Shown here: piece after piece, positions 10,131 to 17,862 of the stretch
Layout of the letters: each line of letters starts with the position of its first letter
How positions within the stretch are numbered: position 1 is the first letter of the stretch
NCBI RefSeq assembly: GCF_900109565.1
Contig: NZ_FNZZ01000001.1
Span: 620,001-684,000, forward strand
Direction of reading: 5' to 3'
Length of the DNA: 64,000 bases
From: Sphingomonas palmae
GTDB lineage: Bacteria > Pseudomonadota > Alphaproteobacteria > Sphingomonadales > Sphingomonadaceae
Program-made: the position numbers and the translations under genes
The notes under the pieces: generated by a model
Database searches by the model: none
Seen by the model: the letters and a program-made list of their open reading frames with translations, nothing else
Told to the model about the DNA's origin: nothing

Positions 10131-10985
10131 ATGCAGCGCTTCGAGGGAACGCAGAGCTACGTTGCGACCGACGATCTGAAGGTCGCGGTCAATGCCGCCG
10201 TCACGCTGCGCCGCCCCTTGCTGGTGAAGGGCGAGCCCGGCACCGGCAAGACCGTGCTCGCGCACGAGATCGCCAAGGCGGCGAACGCCGAGCTGATCGA
10301 GTGGAACGTGAAGTCGACCACCAAGGCGCAGCAGGGCCTGTACGAATATGACGCGGTCGCGCGCCTGCGTGACGGGCAATTAGGTGACGAGCGCGTTCAC
10401 GACATTGCCAATTACATCCGCCGCGGCAAATTGTGGGAAGCGTTTACCCGTCCCACGCCGCCGGTCCTGCTGATCGACGAGATCGACAAGGCGGATATCG
10501 AGTTTCCAAATGACCTGTTGCAGGAACTAGATCGCATGGAGTTCCACGTCTACGAGACGAAGGAGACGGTGCGCGCGATCGAGCGGCCGATTGTCGTCAT
10601 CACCAGCAACAACGAGAAGGAACTGCCCGACGCGTTCCTGCGTCGCTGCTTCTTCCACTACATCAAGTTTCCCGACCGTGACACGATGCAGGCGATCGTC
10701 GACGTTCACTTTCCCGGCATCCAGAAGATGCTCGTCAGCCGCGCAATGGACATCTTCTACGACGTGCGTGAAGTGCCCGGATTGAAGAAGAAGCCGTCGA
10801 CCAGCGAGCTGCTCGACTGGCTGCGGCTGCTGCTGCACGAGGACATGCCGCTCGAGGTGCTGCAGAACCGCGACCCGACCAAGGCAATCCCGCCGCTCCA
10901 CGGCGCGCTGCTCAAGAACGAGCAGGACGTGATGCTGTTCGAACGCCTCGCCTTCATGGCGCGGCGGCAGGCGAACAAGGGCTGA
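10131..10985 (+). CDS. MoxR-family AAA+ ATPase
   Basis: AAA+ chaperone-like ATPase, 284 aa. MoxR proteins work with VWA-domain partners to insert cofactors into or mature protein complexes, for example CoxD/CoxE. Walker A is GEPGTGKT (34-41), Walker B is VLLIDEIDKAD, and sensor 1 with the arginine finger region is ITSNNEKELPDAFLRRC. The ATG at 10131 is chosen because family members begin MQRFxGTxxYV; an upstream GTG at 10098 would add an unsupported 11-residue extension. The likely partner is the CoxE-type VWA gene at 12640, separated here by a regulator and a CHAP gene. Confidence 0.93.
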   Translation: MQRFEGTQSYVATDDLKVAVNAAVTLRRPLLVKGEPGTGKTVLAHEIAKAANAELIEWNVKSTTKAQQGLYEYDAVARLRDGQLGDERVHDIANYIRRGKLWEAFTRPTPPVLLIDEIDKADIEFPNDLLQELDRMEFHVYETKETVRAIERPIVVITSNNEKELPDAFLRRCFFHYIKFPDRDTMQAIVDVHFPGIQKMLVSRAMDIFYDVREVPGLKKKPSTSELLDWLRLLLHEDMPLEVLQNRDPTKAIPPLHGALLKNEQDVMLFERLAFMARRQANKG

Positions 10986-11046
10986 CGCGGCCGCTTTTCT
11001 CACCCACTTTCGCCTGCTAGCCTTCACCGATCGGGCGGGGGCTTGG

Positions 11047-11976
11047 ATGATTGAGAGCGGATCGAGTATCGTCGGGGTTGACCCCGGGCGTTGGGGGCTG
11101 CCGCCCGCGACGGCATTTCGCATCGAATTGCCGGCGCCGGACCTCCGCCCGTTTTTCACCGACTACTATCTGCTCGACTCCGATCCCGACGTTCACGCCG
11201 GTGCGGTCAGCTATCCGATGCCGTCATGGCCGATGATCCGCATCCGCGTTTCGGCCGATCCGATCTCCTTGCGGTTAGGCCCGCGCTGCTACGATCCGCT
11301 GCCGGCGGCGGCGCTCTACGGCACCACGACCCGCGCGATGCAGACGACCACGCACGGCGGCGTGACCGTTGGCGTCGGCATCACTCCACTCGGCTGGTCA
11401 CGGTTGTTCTCAGTCTCCGCCGACAAGGTGCGCGATCAGGTCGTGCCGTTATGGGAGCTGCTTCCTGCCCCGGCCGTGACCGCGCTGGTGGACGCGTTGC
11501 GCACGGCCGATCTAACGACGGAATTGTCCGCGATCCTCGATACGTTCCTGCGCGCACACCTGTTGCCGGCGAGCCCGTGCGACGATGCGATCCGCGTACT
11601 CAGTCGTATGATCGCCGATGAGCAAGTCGAGGATATCGGATCGGCCAGCCACGAACTCGGCCTGTCGACCGCGGCCCTCAGGCGCCTCTCGGCCCGCTAT
11701 TTCGGCTATCCACCCAAGCTGCTGCTGGTCCGCGCGCGCTTCATGCGATCTTTGCTGCGCATGATGCTGACAGGTGAATGCGCCGACTATTCCGCCATCG
11801 AGCCGACCTATTTCGACAAATCGCACTTCCTGCGCGACGCCCGCCGCTTTCTGGACACCACGCCCAGGCGTTTCATGCAGCGCAGCAACCCCTACGTCCT
11901 GGGGATCCTGCGCGCACGCCGCGACGTGGCGCGTGCAGTTGCAGCGGCGGCCGACCTCCCGGTAACGCCTCGCTAA
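11047..11976 (+). CDS. AraC-family transcriptional regulator
   Basis: 309 aa. The N-terminal about 190 residues form a beta-rich sensor region starting with FRIELPAPDLRPFFTDYYLL, of the DUF6597 kind found in many AraC regulators. The C-terminal domain has both AraC helix-turn-helix units: SHELGLSTAALRRLSARYFG, and YFDKSHFLRDARRFLDTTPR ahead of the closing RRFMQ. The ligand is unknown. It lies between moxR and the CHAP gene on the same strand, so it may control one or both, but no operator was identified. Confidence 0.88.
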   Translation: MIESGSSIVGVDPGRWGLPPATAFRIELPAPDLRPFFTDYYLLDSDPDVHAGAVSYPMPSWPMIRIRVSADPISLRLGPRCYDPLPAAALYGTTTRAMQTTTHGGVTVGVGITPLGWSRLFSVSADKVRDQVVPLWELLPAPAVTALVDALRTADLTTELSAILDTFLRAHLLPASPCDDAIRVLSRMIADEQVEDIGSASHELGLSTAALRRLSARYFGYPPKLLLVRARFMRSLLRMMLTGECADYSAIEPTYFDKSHFLRDARRFLDTTPRRFMQRSNPYVLGILRARRDVARAVAAAADLPVTPR

Positions 11977-12024
11977 CCACGCCCGTCAAACGCATCCTTA
12001 CAATGAACGCGATACCAAAGGGTC

Positions 12025-12588
12025 ATGGTTCGCGTTCCCCCCACGTGCATCGCCCTTGCCGCCGCTGTCGCCGCCCTGTTCGGTGCAGCACCGGCCTCCG
12101 CCAATCTGCTCGACTATGTCGGGCAATGCGTGCCCTTCGCGCGTCAGGCATCGGGTATCCAGATCTACGGCGATGCATGGACGTGGTGGGATCAGGCGGA
12201 CGGTCGCTACAAGCGCGGGCACAAGCCGAAGGTCGGCGCGGTCATTGTCTTCGCGAAGACTGGCCAGCTTCGCCTCGGTCATGTCGCGGTGGTCAGTCGC
12301 GTCGTCGAGAACCGCGTGCTGATGCTGACCCACGCCAATTGGTCGCGTCAGAACGGCGAGCGCGGCCACGCCGAGCAGGACGTGACGCTGTACGACGTGT
12401 CCGACGACAATGACTGGAGCCGGGTGAAGGTGTGGTACCGCGACTCGAACGGGCTGGGCGGCAGCATCTATCCGGTAAAGGGCTTCATCTACGGCACTGG
12501 TGACACCGCGCGCGAGCTGACCGGGCGCAATCCCGATTACGTCGGTGCGCTGATCGACGCCTATGTGCCGGGCGCGGGCGGGCACTGA
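12025..12588 (+). CDS. Secreted CHAP-domain amidase/peptidase
   Basis: 187 aa. A signal peptide ends at APASA (residue 26). The NlpC/P60-like CHAP fold follows at once with the catalytic Cys35 in VGQCVPFAR, His86 in RLGHVAVV and the polar residue Asn105 in THANWS. CHAP enzymes cut peptidoglycan peptide bonds; this one is short, with no cell-wall-binding domain, and similar proteins are common in sphingomonads. It lies 48 bases after the AraC gene and 51 bases before the VWA gene. Confidence 0.9.
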   Translation: MVRVPPTCIALAAAVAALFGAAPASANLLDYVGQCVPFARQASGIQIYGDAWTWWDQADGRYKRGHKPKVGAVIVFAKTGQLRLGHVAVVSRVVENRVLMLTHANWSRQNGERGHAEQDVTLYDVSDDNDWSRVKVWYRDSNGLGGSIYPVKGFIYGTGDTARELTGRNPDYVGALIDAYVPGAGGH

Positions 12589-12639
12589 GCGCAACAGACC
12601 TGCTCGACACACGTCACCGGGCGCGGCACACTCCGCCGC

Positions 12640-13818
12640 ATGTTCCTCCACTTCCTCGACGAGCTCCGCGCCGCCGGCATCCCCGCCAGCATGAAGGAGC
12701 ATCTGATCCTGCTCGAAGCGCTCGAGGCCGAGGTGATCGAGCGCAAGCCGGAGGATTTCTACTACCTCTCGCGCTCGGTCTACGTGAAGGACGAGGGACT
12801 GCTCGACAAGTTCGACCAGGTCTTCGCCAAAGTGTTCAAGGGGCTGGAAACCAGCTTCGCGACCAACGAGGCCGCGATCCCCGCCGACTGGCTGAAGGCA
12901 GTGGCCGAGAAATATCTCACGCCTGAGGAGATGGAGGCGATCAAGTCGCTCGGCTCGTGGGACGAGATCATGGAAACGCTCAAGAAACGGCTAGAGGAGC
13001 AGGAAAAACGCCACCAGGGCGGCAACAAGTGGATCGGCACCGGCGGCACCAGCCCGTACGGCAATTCGGGTTATAATCCCGAGGGTGTGCGGATCGGCGG
13101 CGAGAGCCGGCACAAGCGCGCGTTGAAGGTGTGGGACCAGCGCGAGTTCAAGAACCTCGACAACACGCGCGAACTCGGCACGCGCAACATCAAGGTGGCG
13201 CTACGCCGGTTGCGCAAGTTCGCGCGCGAGGGCGCGGCGGACGAGCTCGACATCGATGCCACGATTGCGGGCACCGCGCGGCAGGGCTGGCTCGACGTCC
13301 ACATGCGCCCGGAGCGCCGTAATGCGGTCAAGCTATTGCTGTTCCTCGATGTCGGCGGATCAATGGACCCCTTCATCAAGCTGTGCGAGGAATTGTTCTC
13401 CGCCGCGACGACCGAGTTCAAGAACCTCGAGTTCTTCTACTTCCACAATTGCCCGTATGAGGGCGTGTGGAAGGACAACAAGCGTCGCTTCGCCGAGCGC
13501 ACGCCGATGTGGGACGTGCTCCACAAATTCCCGCACGACTACAAGCTGATCTTCGTCGGCGATGCGGCGATGAGCCCGTACGAGATCACGCATCCCGGCG
13601 GCTCGGTCGAGCATTTCAACAAGGAAGCGGGCGCGGTGTGGATGCAGCGCCTCACCACCACCTACCCCGCCGCGGTGTGGCTTAACCCGACACCCAAGGC
13701 ACAGTGGGGCTATTCGCAATCGACCAAGATCATGCGCGAGCTGTTGAACGACCGCATGTACCCGCTAACGCTCGACGGCCTGGACGAGGCGATGCGCGAG
13801 CTGACCCGCAAGCGGTGA
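12640..13818 (+). CDS. CoxE-type VWA-domain protein
   Basis: 392 aa. The N-terminal half is helical and charged (FLDELRAAGIPASMKEHL, the usual CoxE opening). The C-terminal half is a von Willebrand factor A domain with a MIDAS-like DVGGSMDPF at residues 237-245; the first Ser of the usual DxSxS is Gly. Proteins of this family act as partners of MoxR ATPases in maturation of metal enzymes such as CO dehydrogenase. No cox structural genes are in the window, so the client is unknown. It faces the RNase T2 gene with only 9 bases between the stops. Confidence 0.92.
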   Translation: MFLHFLDELRAAGIPASMKEHLILLEALEAEVIERKPEDFYYLSRSVYVKDEGLLDKFDQVFAKVFKGLETSFATNEAAIPADWLKAVAEKYLTPEEMEAIKSLGSWDEIMETLKKRLEEQEKRHQGGNKWIGTGGTSPYGNSGYNPEGVRIGGESRHKRALKVWDQREFKNLDNTRELGTRNIKVALRRLRKFAREGAADELDIDATIAGTARQGWLDVHMRPERRNAVKLLLFLDVGGSMDPFIKLCEELFSAATTEFKNLEFFYFHNCPYEGVWKDNKRRFAERTPMWDVLHKFPHDYKLIFVGDAAMSPYEITHPGGSVEHFNKEAGAVWMQRLTTTYPAAVWLNPTPKAQWGYSQSTKIMRELLNDRMYPLTLDGLDEAMRELTRKR

Positions 13819-13827
13819 GACGCGCGC

Positions 13828-14553
13828 TCAGCGGTGCCCGCGCCAGATCCTCAGCCGTTGCCCCGCTGGCGCACCGCCACCCTGCTCCGCATCGCAGGCG
13901 ACGTAACGGAAGCGCTTGTCGGTGCAGAGCCACAGCTCGTCGAGCCAGCCCGCCTTCTTGGTCGTGACCCGCACGGCACCCGTGGGCAAGCCGTTCACCG
14001 CGGCGAAGCGGCGCTTGAAGTCGGCAACGGTCAGCGACGTGCGCGACAGCGCGTCCATGTCGGGGAAGCGCAGCCGTTCGAACATCGCGGTCGAGCGCGC
14101 AAAATAGGCTTCAGGCGAGGTGCCGGGCATGCAGGTTCCGTGCTTCGACCATTCGTGCTGCATCAGCTGCGCCGAGGGCGTCGAGCACAGATGCTGGCGG
14201 ATCAGCCGCGTCGGCAGGATCGGCGTCGCCTGACAATATTGCGGCCACTCCTTGCCGACGCCGTCCGGCCAGAGCCCGTGGAGCACGAAGCCGAAATCGT
14301 TACCGCCGCCGCACTGCACGTTGCTGCGCGCGCCGCGATCACGCGATCCGGTGCGGCAATATTCCGGGCTCCAGCTGATCGCGAGCGTGTAGCTGCCGAT
14401 CGGCAGGCGCCGCACCGGCTGGCTCGCCGAAGGCAGATCGGGTCGCGGCCGCTCTATCGTCGAAGGGATGCGGCAGACATTCGCCTGCGCGCTCGCGATC
14501 GCGGGCGCCAGCAACGCCGCGCCGGCCGCCAGTATCGCTGCCAGCCGCGTCAT
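13828..14553 (-). CDS. Ribonuclease T2 family protein
   Basis: Secreted acid RNase cutting single-stranded RNA through a 2',3'-cyclic intermediate. 241 aa from MTRLAAILAAG, with a signal peptide ending near IASAQA. Both catalytic segments are complete: CAS I FVLHGLWPD and CAS II HEWSKHGTC. Several conserved cysteines are kept, consistent with periplasmic disulfides. The start overlaps the stop of the upstream membrane protein gene (ATGA), so they form an operon. A longer frame reading back to 14907 is not used because it runs antisense-like through that gene. Confidence 0.95.
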   Translation of the reverse strand: MTRLAAILAAGAALLAPAIASAQANVCRIPSTIERPRPDLPSASQPVRRLPIGSYTLAISWSPEYCRTGSRDRGARSNVQCGGGNDFGFVLHGLWPDGVGKEWPQYCQATPILPTRLIRQHLCSTPSAQLMQHEWSKHGTCMPGTSPEAYFARSTAMFERLRFPDMDALSRTSLTVADFKRRFAAVNGLPTGAVRVTTKKAGWLDELWLCTDKRFRYVACDAEQGGGAPAGQRLRIWRGHR

Positions 14554-14990
14554 TCGCCGTCCTCCACCAACTCGTCGGTCACATCTTCGCCGAACCACGC
14601 GCGAGCGTCGAAGCGGAACAGCATGGCCGCCGCCGCGACGCCCAGGGCGGTCGTCAGCACCGACAGGATCAGCGAGGGCGCACCCATCGCGCCGCCCAGC
14701 GCCGCGGGCAGGTTGAACAGGAAGCGGAGCGCAGAAAGCCCGGCGAGCACCACCACGATCCACTTGGCGACCACGCTCGCGCGCCGCGCGGTGAAGAACC
14801 ACAGCAGCAGCGTGATCGCGATGTTCAGCCCGAGCATGACGAACAGCATCCAGCCGAACGGCTTTGTTTGCGGGTTGGCGGCGAGCTTCGCCTGCATCGC
14901 GGGCCAATCGACAACCCAGCTGACCAGCGAGAGCGCGAAACCGGACAGGTAAAGCCGCTCAAAGGTGATGATTGAAGCCGGTCGCTGCAT
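14550..14990 (-). CDS. Four-helix integral membrane protein, unknown
   Basis: 146 aa with about four hydrophobic segments: YLSGFALSLVSWVV, FVMLGLNIAITLLLWFF, WIVVVLAGLSALRFLF and LILSVLTTALGVAAAAMLF. It ends in an acidic cytosolic tail (DVTDELVEDGE). No catalytic motif is recognised. It overlaps the RNase T2 start by 4 bp and follows nadC on the same strand with 38 bases between. Confidence 0.85.
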   Translation of the reverse strand: MQRPASIITFERLYLSGFALSLVSWVVDWPAMQAKLAANPQTKPFGWMLFVMLGLNIAITLLLWFFTARRASVVAKWIVVVLAGLSALRFLFNLPAALGGAMGAPSLILSVLTTALGVAAAAMLFRFDARAWFGEDVTDELVEDGE

Positions 14991-15028
14991 AGGTCCTGTG
15001 GTCCGGTGGTGGATTGTTGATGGTGCCG

Positions 15029-15874
15029 CTAGGCCAGCGCGAAGTCGAGCCCGATGTCGGCGGCTGGCGCGGATTGCGTGATGCGACCGACGCTGACGAA
15101 ATCGACGCCCGTCTCCGCGATGGCGCGGATCGTCTCCAGCGTGACTCCGCCCGATGCCTCGGTCGGAACGCGTTCACCGACCAGGGTCACTGCACCGCGC
15201 AGGATGGCCGGCGTCATGTTGTCGAGCAGCAGGTGCGTCGCGCCCGCCGCCAGTGCTGGCTCGATCTGGTCGACGCGGTCCACCTCGACGATGATGCGCG
15301 CCACGCCCGCCGCCTTCGCGCGCGCCGCGGCCTCTGCGACCCCGCCCGCGACCGCGACATGGTTGTCCTTAATCATCGCCGCATCCCACAACCCCATGCG
15401 GTGGTTGGTGGCGCCACCCATGCGGGTCGCGTACTTCTCCAATCGCCTAAGGCCCGGGATCGTTTTGCGCGTGTCGAGCAGTGTCGCACGGGTGCCCTCG
15501 ATCCGGTCGACGTAGCTGCGGGTCAGCGTCGCGATCCCCGAGAGATGCTGCACCGTGTTGAGCGCGGATCGCTCCGCCGTCAGCAGCGCGCGCGCATTGC
15601 CCTCGACGCGCATCAGGTTCGCGCCTGCTGCAACCCGGTCGCCGTCGCTGACGAGCAGTTCGATCTGCGCGTCGGGATCGAGCCGGCGAAAGAGCGCCGC
15701 CGCGATCTCCAGCCCGGCAACGGTGATCGCGTCGCGGCTGTCCATCACCGCGGTGAAGCGCGCATCGGCAGGGATTACCGCGGCGGAGGTGACATCACCC
15801 CCCTCGCCCATGTCCTCGGCCAGCGTCGCTGACACGAACGCGTCGAGATCGAAGCCGTCGAGCACGAAGGTCAC
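15029..15874 (-). CDS. nadC: Nicotinate-nucleotide pyrophosphorylase (quinolinate phosphoribosyltransferase)
   Basis: Converts quinolinate and PRPP to nicotinate mononucleotide in NAD synthesis. 281 aa, normal length. Signatures: EDMGEGGDVTSAAVIP near the N-terminus, the central LLDTRKTIPGLRRLEKYA, GGATNHRMGLWDAAMIKDNH, and the C-terminal EASGGVTLETIRAIAETGVD. nadA and nadB are not in the window. Its start overlaps the stop of the SH3 protein gene by 4 bp. Confidence 0.97.
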   Translation of the reverse strand: MTFVLDGFDLDAFVSATLAEDMGEGGDVTSAAVIPADARFTAVMDSRDAITVAGLEIAAALFRRLDPDAQIELLVSDGDRVAAGANLMRVEGNARALLTAERSALNTVQHLSGIATLTRSYVDRIEGTRATLLDTRKTIPGLRRLEKYATRMGGATNHRMGLWDAAMIKDNHVAVAGGVAEAAARAKAAGVARIIVEVDRVDQIEPALAAGATHLLLDNMTPAILRGAVTLVGERVPTEASGGVTLETIRAIAETGVDFVSVGRITQSAPAADIGLDFALA

Positions 15875-16362
15875 GGCAATGTCTCATTGGGCTCGACGCC
15901 CCACAAGCGGCTGCTCTCGACCCATCCCGCCTGGCCGTGAACGTCGAAGCGGCACCAGCCCGATCCGCACTGGCTCAAGCGCCCGACGACACCGGGCGCC
16001 GCGCGCCACAGCAGCTTTCCGCCGCCACGCCGCTCGTGCATCTCGACCGGCTGCCCGTCCTCGACGATCGCGGTGCGCGTGCTGCTGATCAGATTGCCCA
16101 GGAACCAGCCCTGCGTCCCGCTCGGGTCCTCGACCTTGCGCCATTCCTTGAACGTGTCGATGACGCGGACCGGCAGGTCGCGACGAATGTACAGCCACGT
16201 CGCGGGGTAAGTGCGTCCGGGGCCACTCCGCATCCGCGCGCGCGCCGGCGCGATCGAGGCATAATAAGGCGGCTTCTGCTTCGGCTCGGCCGCCTGCGCG
16301 CCATCGACGATGCACAAGGCGGCGAGTGCACCGACGATGACGACCCTGAAACGCCTGTTCAC
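15871..16362 (-). CDS. Secreted SH3-domain protein
   Basis: 163 aa. A signal peptide (VVIVGALAALCIVDGAQA) is followed by two bacterial SH3-like repeats: one around ARMRSGPGRTYPATWLY and WRKVEDPSGTQGWF, and a shorter one around CGSGWCRFDVHGQAGWVESS. This is the DUF1058 type of periplasmic SH3 protein, usually thought to bind cell-wall peptides. It overlaps nadC by 4 bp and is divergent from the dehydrogenase gene. Confidence 0.9.
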   Translation of the reverse strand: MNRRFRVVIVGALAALCIVDGAQAAEPKQKPPYYASIAPARARMRSGPGRTYPATWLYIRRDLPVRVIDTFKEWRKVEDPSGTQGWFLGNLISSTRTAIVEDGQPVEMHERRGGGKLLWRAAPGVVGRLSQCGSGWCRFDVHGQAGWVESSRLWGVEPNETLP

Positions 16363-16484
16363 TTAACCGATCCCCCTACGCCCGACCGCATGCACCTTGC
16401 CCCGGCTCGGCGGCGGCTTCAACCGTTCAGACGCGCCCGCTTCAAGCGTTGACGCTGGCGCGTGGCTGCGCCACTCCGTCATTC

Positions 16485-17510
16485 ATGTCCGACACGCCAC
16501 GTGTTGCCCGTCCCCCTGCCACCGGTCGCGTCGCCAAACCGCGCGTGATCGTCACGCGCGAACTGCCCGACACGGTGATGGCGCGGATGGAGGCGCTGTT
16601 CGACACCACCAACAATCGCGGCGACGTGGCAATGTCGCGCGATCAGCTCGCCGCCGCGATGGCCGACTGCGACGTGCTGGTTCCTGCCGTCACCGACACG
16701 ATCGACGCCGCGCTGATTGAGGGAGCGGGCGAGCGGCTGCGGCTAATCGCCAACTTTGGTGCGGGCGTAAACCACATCGACCTGAAGGCGGCGCGCGCAC
16801 GGCGGATCATCGTCACCAACACGCCCGGCGTGCTGACCGAGGACACCGCCGATATGACGATGGCGCTCATCCTATCGGTCCCGCGCCGGCTTGCAGAGGG
16901 CGAGAAGCTGGTGCGCTCGGGCGCGTGGACGGGGTGGAGCCCCGGCGGAATGCTTGGCTACCGGATCGGCGGCAAGGCGCTCGGCATCGTCGGCATGGGT
17001 CGTATCGGCCAGGCGGTGGCGCGGCGCGCGAGCGTGTTCGGGCTATCGATACACTACCACAATCGTCATCGCTTGCCGAAGGTCCTAGAGGGCGAGTTGG
17101 GTGCCGAGTGGCACGCGAACCTCGACGAGATGCTGGGCGCGATCGACATCCTGACGCTGCACACGCCGCTGAACGACGACAGCCGCGGACTGATTGACGC
17201 GCGACGGATCGCGTTGCTGCGTCCGCACGTCTTCGTCATCAACGCGAGCCGCGGCGGCATTCTCGACGAGGACGCGCTGGTCGATGCACTGGAGAACGGA
17301 CGATTGGCGGGTGCCGGTCTCGACGTGTGGCAGCACGAACCGCGCATTGATCCGCGGCTGCTGGCACTTCCCAACGTCGTCATGACCCCGCACATGGGCT
17401 CGGCCACCTACGAGGGACGGGTTGCGAGCGGCGACAAGGTGATCGCCAACATCCGCATGTGGGCCGACGGCCATCGCCCGCCCGATCAGGTGCTGGAGGG
17501 CTGGGCCTGA
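16485..17510 (+). CDS. D-2-hydroxyacid dehydrogenase (glyoxylate/hydroxypyruvate reductase type)
   Basis: NAD(P)H-dependent reductase of 2-keto acids, 341 aa from MSDTPRVARPP. Rossmann motif GIVGMGRIGQAVARRA, catalytic Arg in VINASRGGILDEDAL, Glu in WQHEPRI and His in MTPHMGSATYEG are all present, matching the GyaR/GhrB group. An N-terminal extension of about 20 residues precedes the fold. The ATG at 16485 is preferred over an in-frame TTG at 16449. Substrate could be glyoxylate or hydroxypyruvate and cannot be fixed from sequence alone. Confidence 0.93.
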   Translation: MSDTPRVARPPATGRVAKPRVIVTRELPDTVMARMEALFDTTNNRGDVAMSRDQLAAAMADCDVLVPAVTDTIDAALIEGAGERLRLIANFGAGVNHIDLKAARARRIIVTNTPGVLTEDTADMTMALILSVPRRLAEGEKLVRSGAWTGWSPGGMLGYRIGGKALGIVGMGRIGQAVARRASVFGLSIHYHNRHRLPKVLEGELGAEWHANLDEMLGAIDILTLHTPLNDDSRGLIDARRIALLRPHVFVINASRGGILDEDALVDALENGRLAGAGLDVWQHEPRIDPRLLALPNVVMTPHMGSATYEGRVASGDKVIANIRMWADGHRPPDQVLEGWA

Positions 17511-17537
17511 GCCAAGCGCCCATTGCAACCCGATCGC

Positions 17538-17554
17538 AGCTTTGTGACAAAGCT
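17538..17554. promoter_or_regulatory. Inverted repeat upstream of the glycine-zipper lipoprotein gene
   Basis: AGCTTTG and CAAAGCT separated by TGA form a perfect 7-3-7 inverted repeat 70 bases before the small lipoprotein gene. It looks like an operator half-site pair. A GGAAC at 17564-17568 resembles a -35 of the general stress sigma factor EcfG, but no good -10 is seen. Confidence 0.35.
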
Positions 17555-17623
17555 TTACGTAGCGGAACCCATCCCAACCCGCTTCATTCATCCGGCTCCT
17601 AACTTCAATCGGAGCCTAACACG

Positions 17624-17815
17624 ATGCGCAACGCAGCCCTGATCACCGTTCTCGGCCTCGCCGCTCTGTCCACCTCGGCCTGCTCGACCTTGAAGGGTGC
17701 CGCGATCGGCGGTGCTGGTGGAGCCGGTGTCGCCGCCGCAACCGGCGGCAGCGTCGAGAAAGGCGCGGCGGTCGGCGGGGTCGGCGGCGCGGTGGTCGGT
17801 ACCGTCGTCGACTGA
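17624..17815 (+). CDS. Small glycine-zipper lipoprotein (63 aa)
   Basis: Starts with a lipoprotein-like signal (LAALSTSAC) and then has a Gly/Ala-rich zipper (GAAIGGAGGAGVAAATGG and GAAVGGVGGAVVGTVVD), a pattern of short outer-membrane lipoproteins that pack as helical hairpins. The lipobox is imperfect (T at -3). GGAG lies 9 bases upstream of the ATG. Proteins of this kind are often stress-induced. It is convergent with the flavoprotein gene across a hairpin. Confidence 0.85.
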   Translation: MRNAALITVLGLAALSTSACSTLKGAAIGGAGGAGVAAATGGSVEKGAAVGGVGGAVVGTVVD

Positions 17816-17824
17816 TCCGACGTG

Positions 17825-17856
17825 GCGGGGCGCGCGACCACGGTCGCGCGCCCCGC
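17825..17856. terminator. GC-rich hairpin between convergent genes
   Basis: A perfect 13-bp stem (17825-17837 with 17844-17856) and a 6-base loop sit between the stops of the lipoprotein gene and the flavoprotein gene. No T-run follows on either side, so it is a weak or Rho-assisted bidirectional terminator at best. Confidence 0.6.
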
Positions 17857-17862
17857 TGGCGC

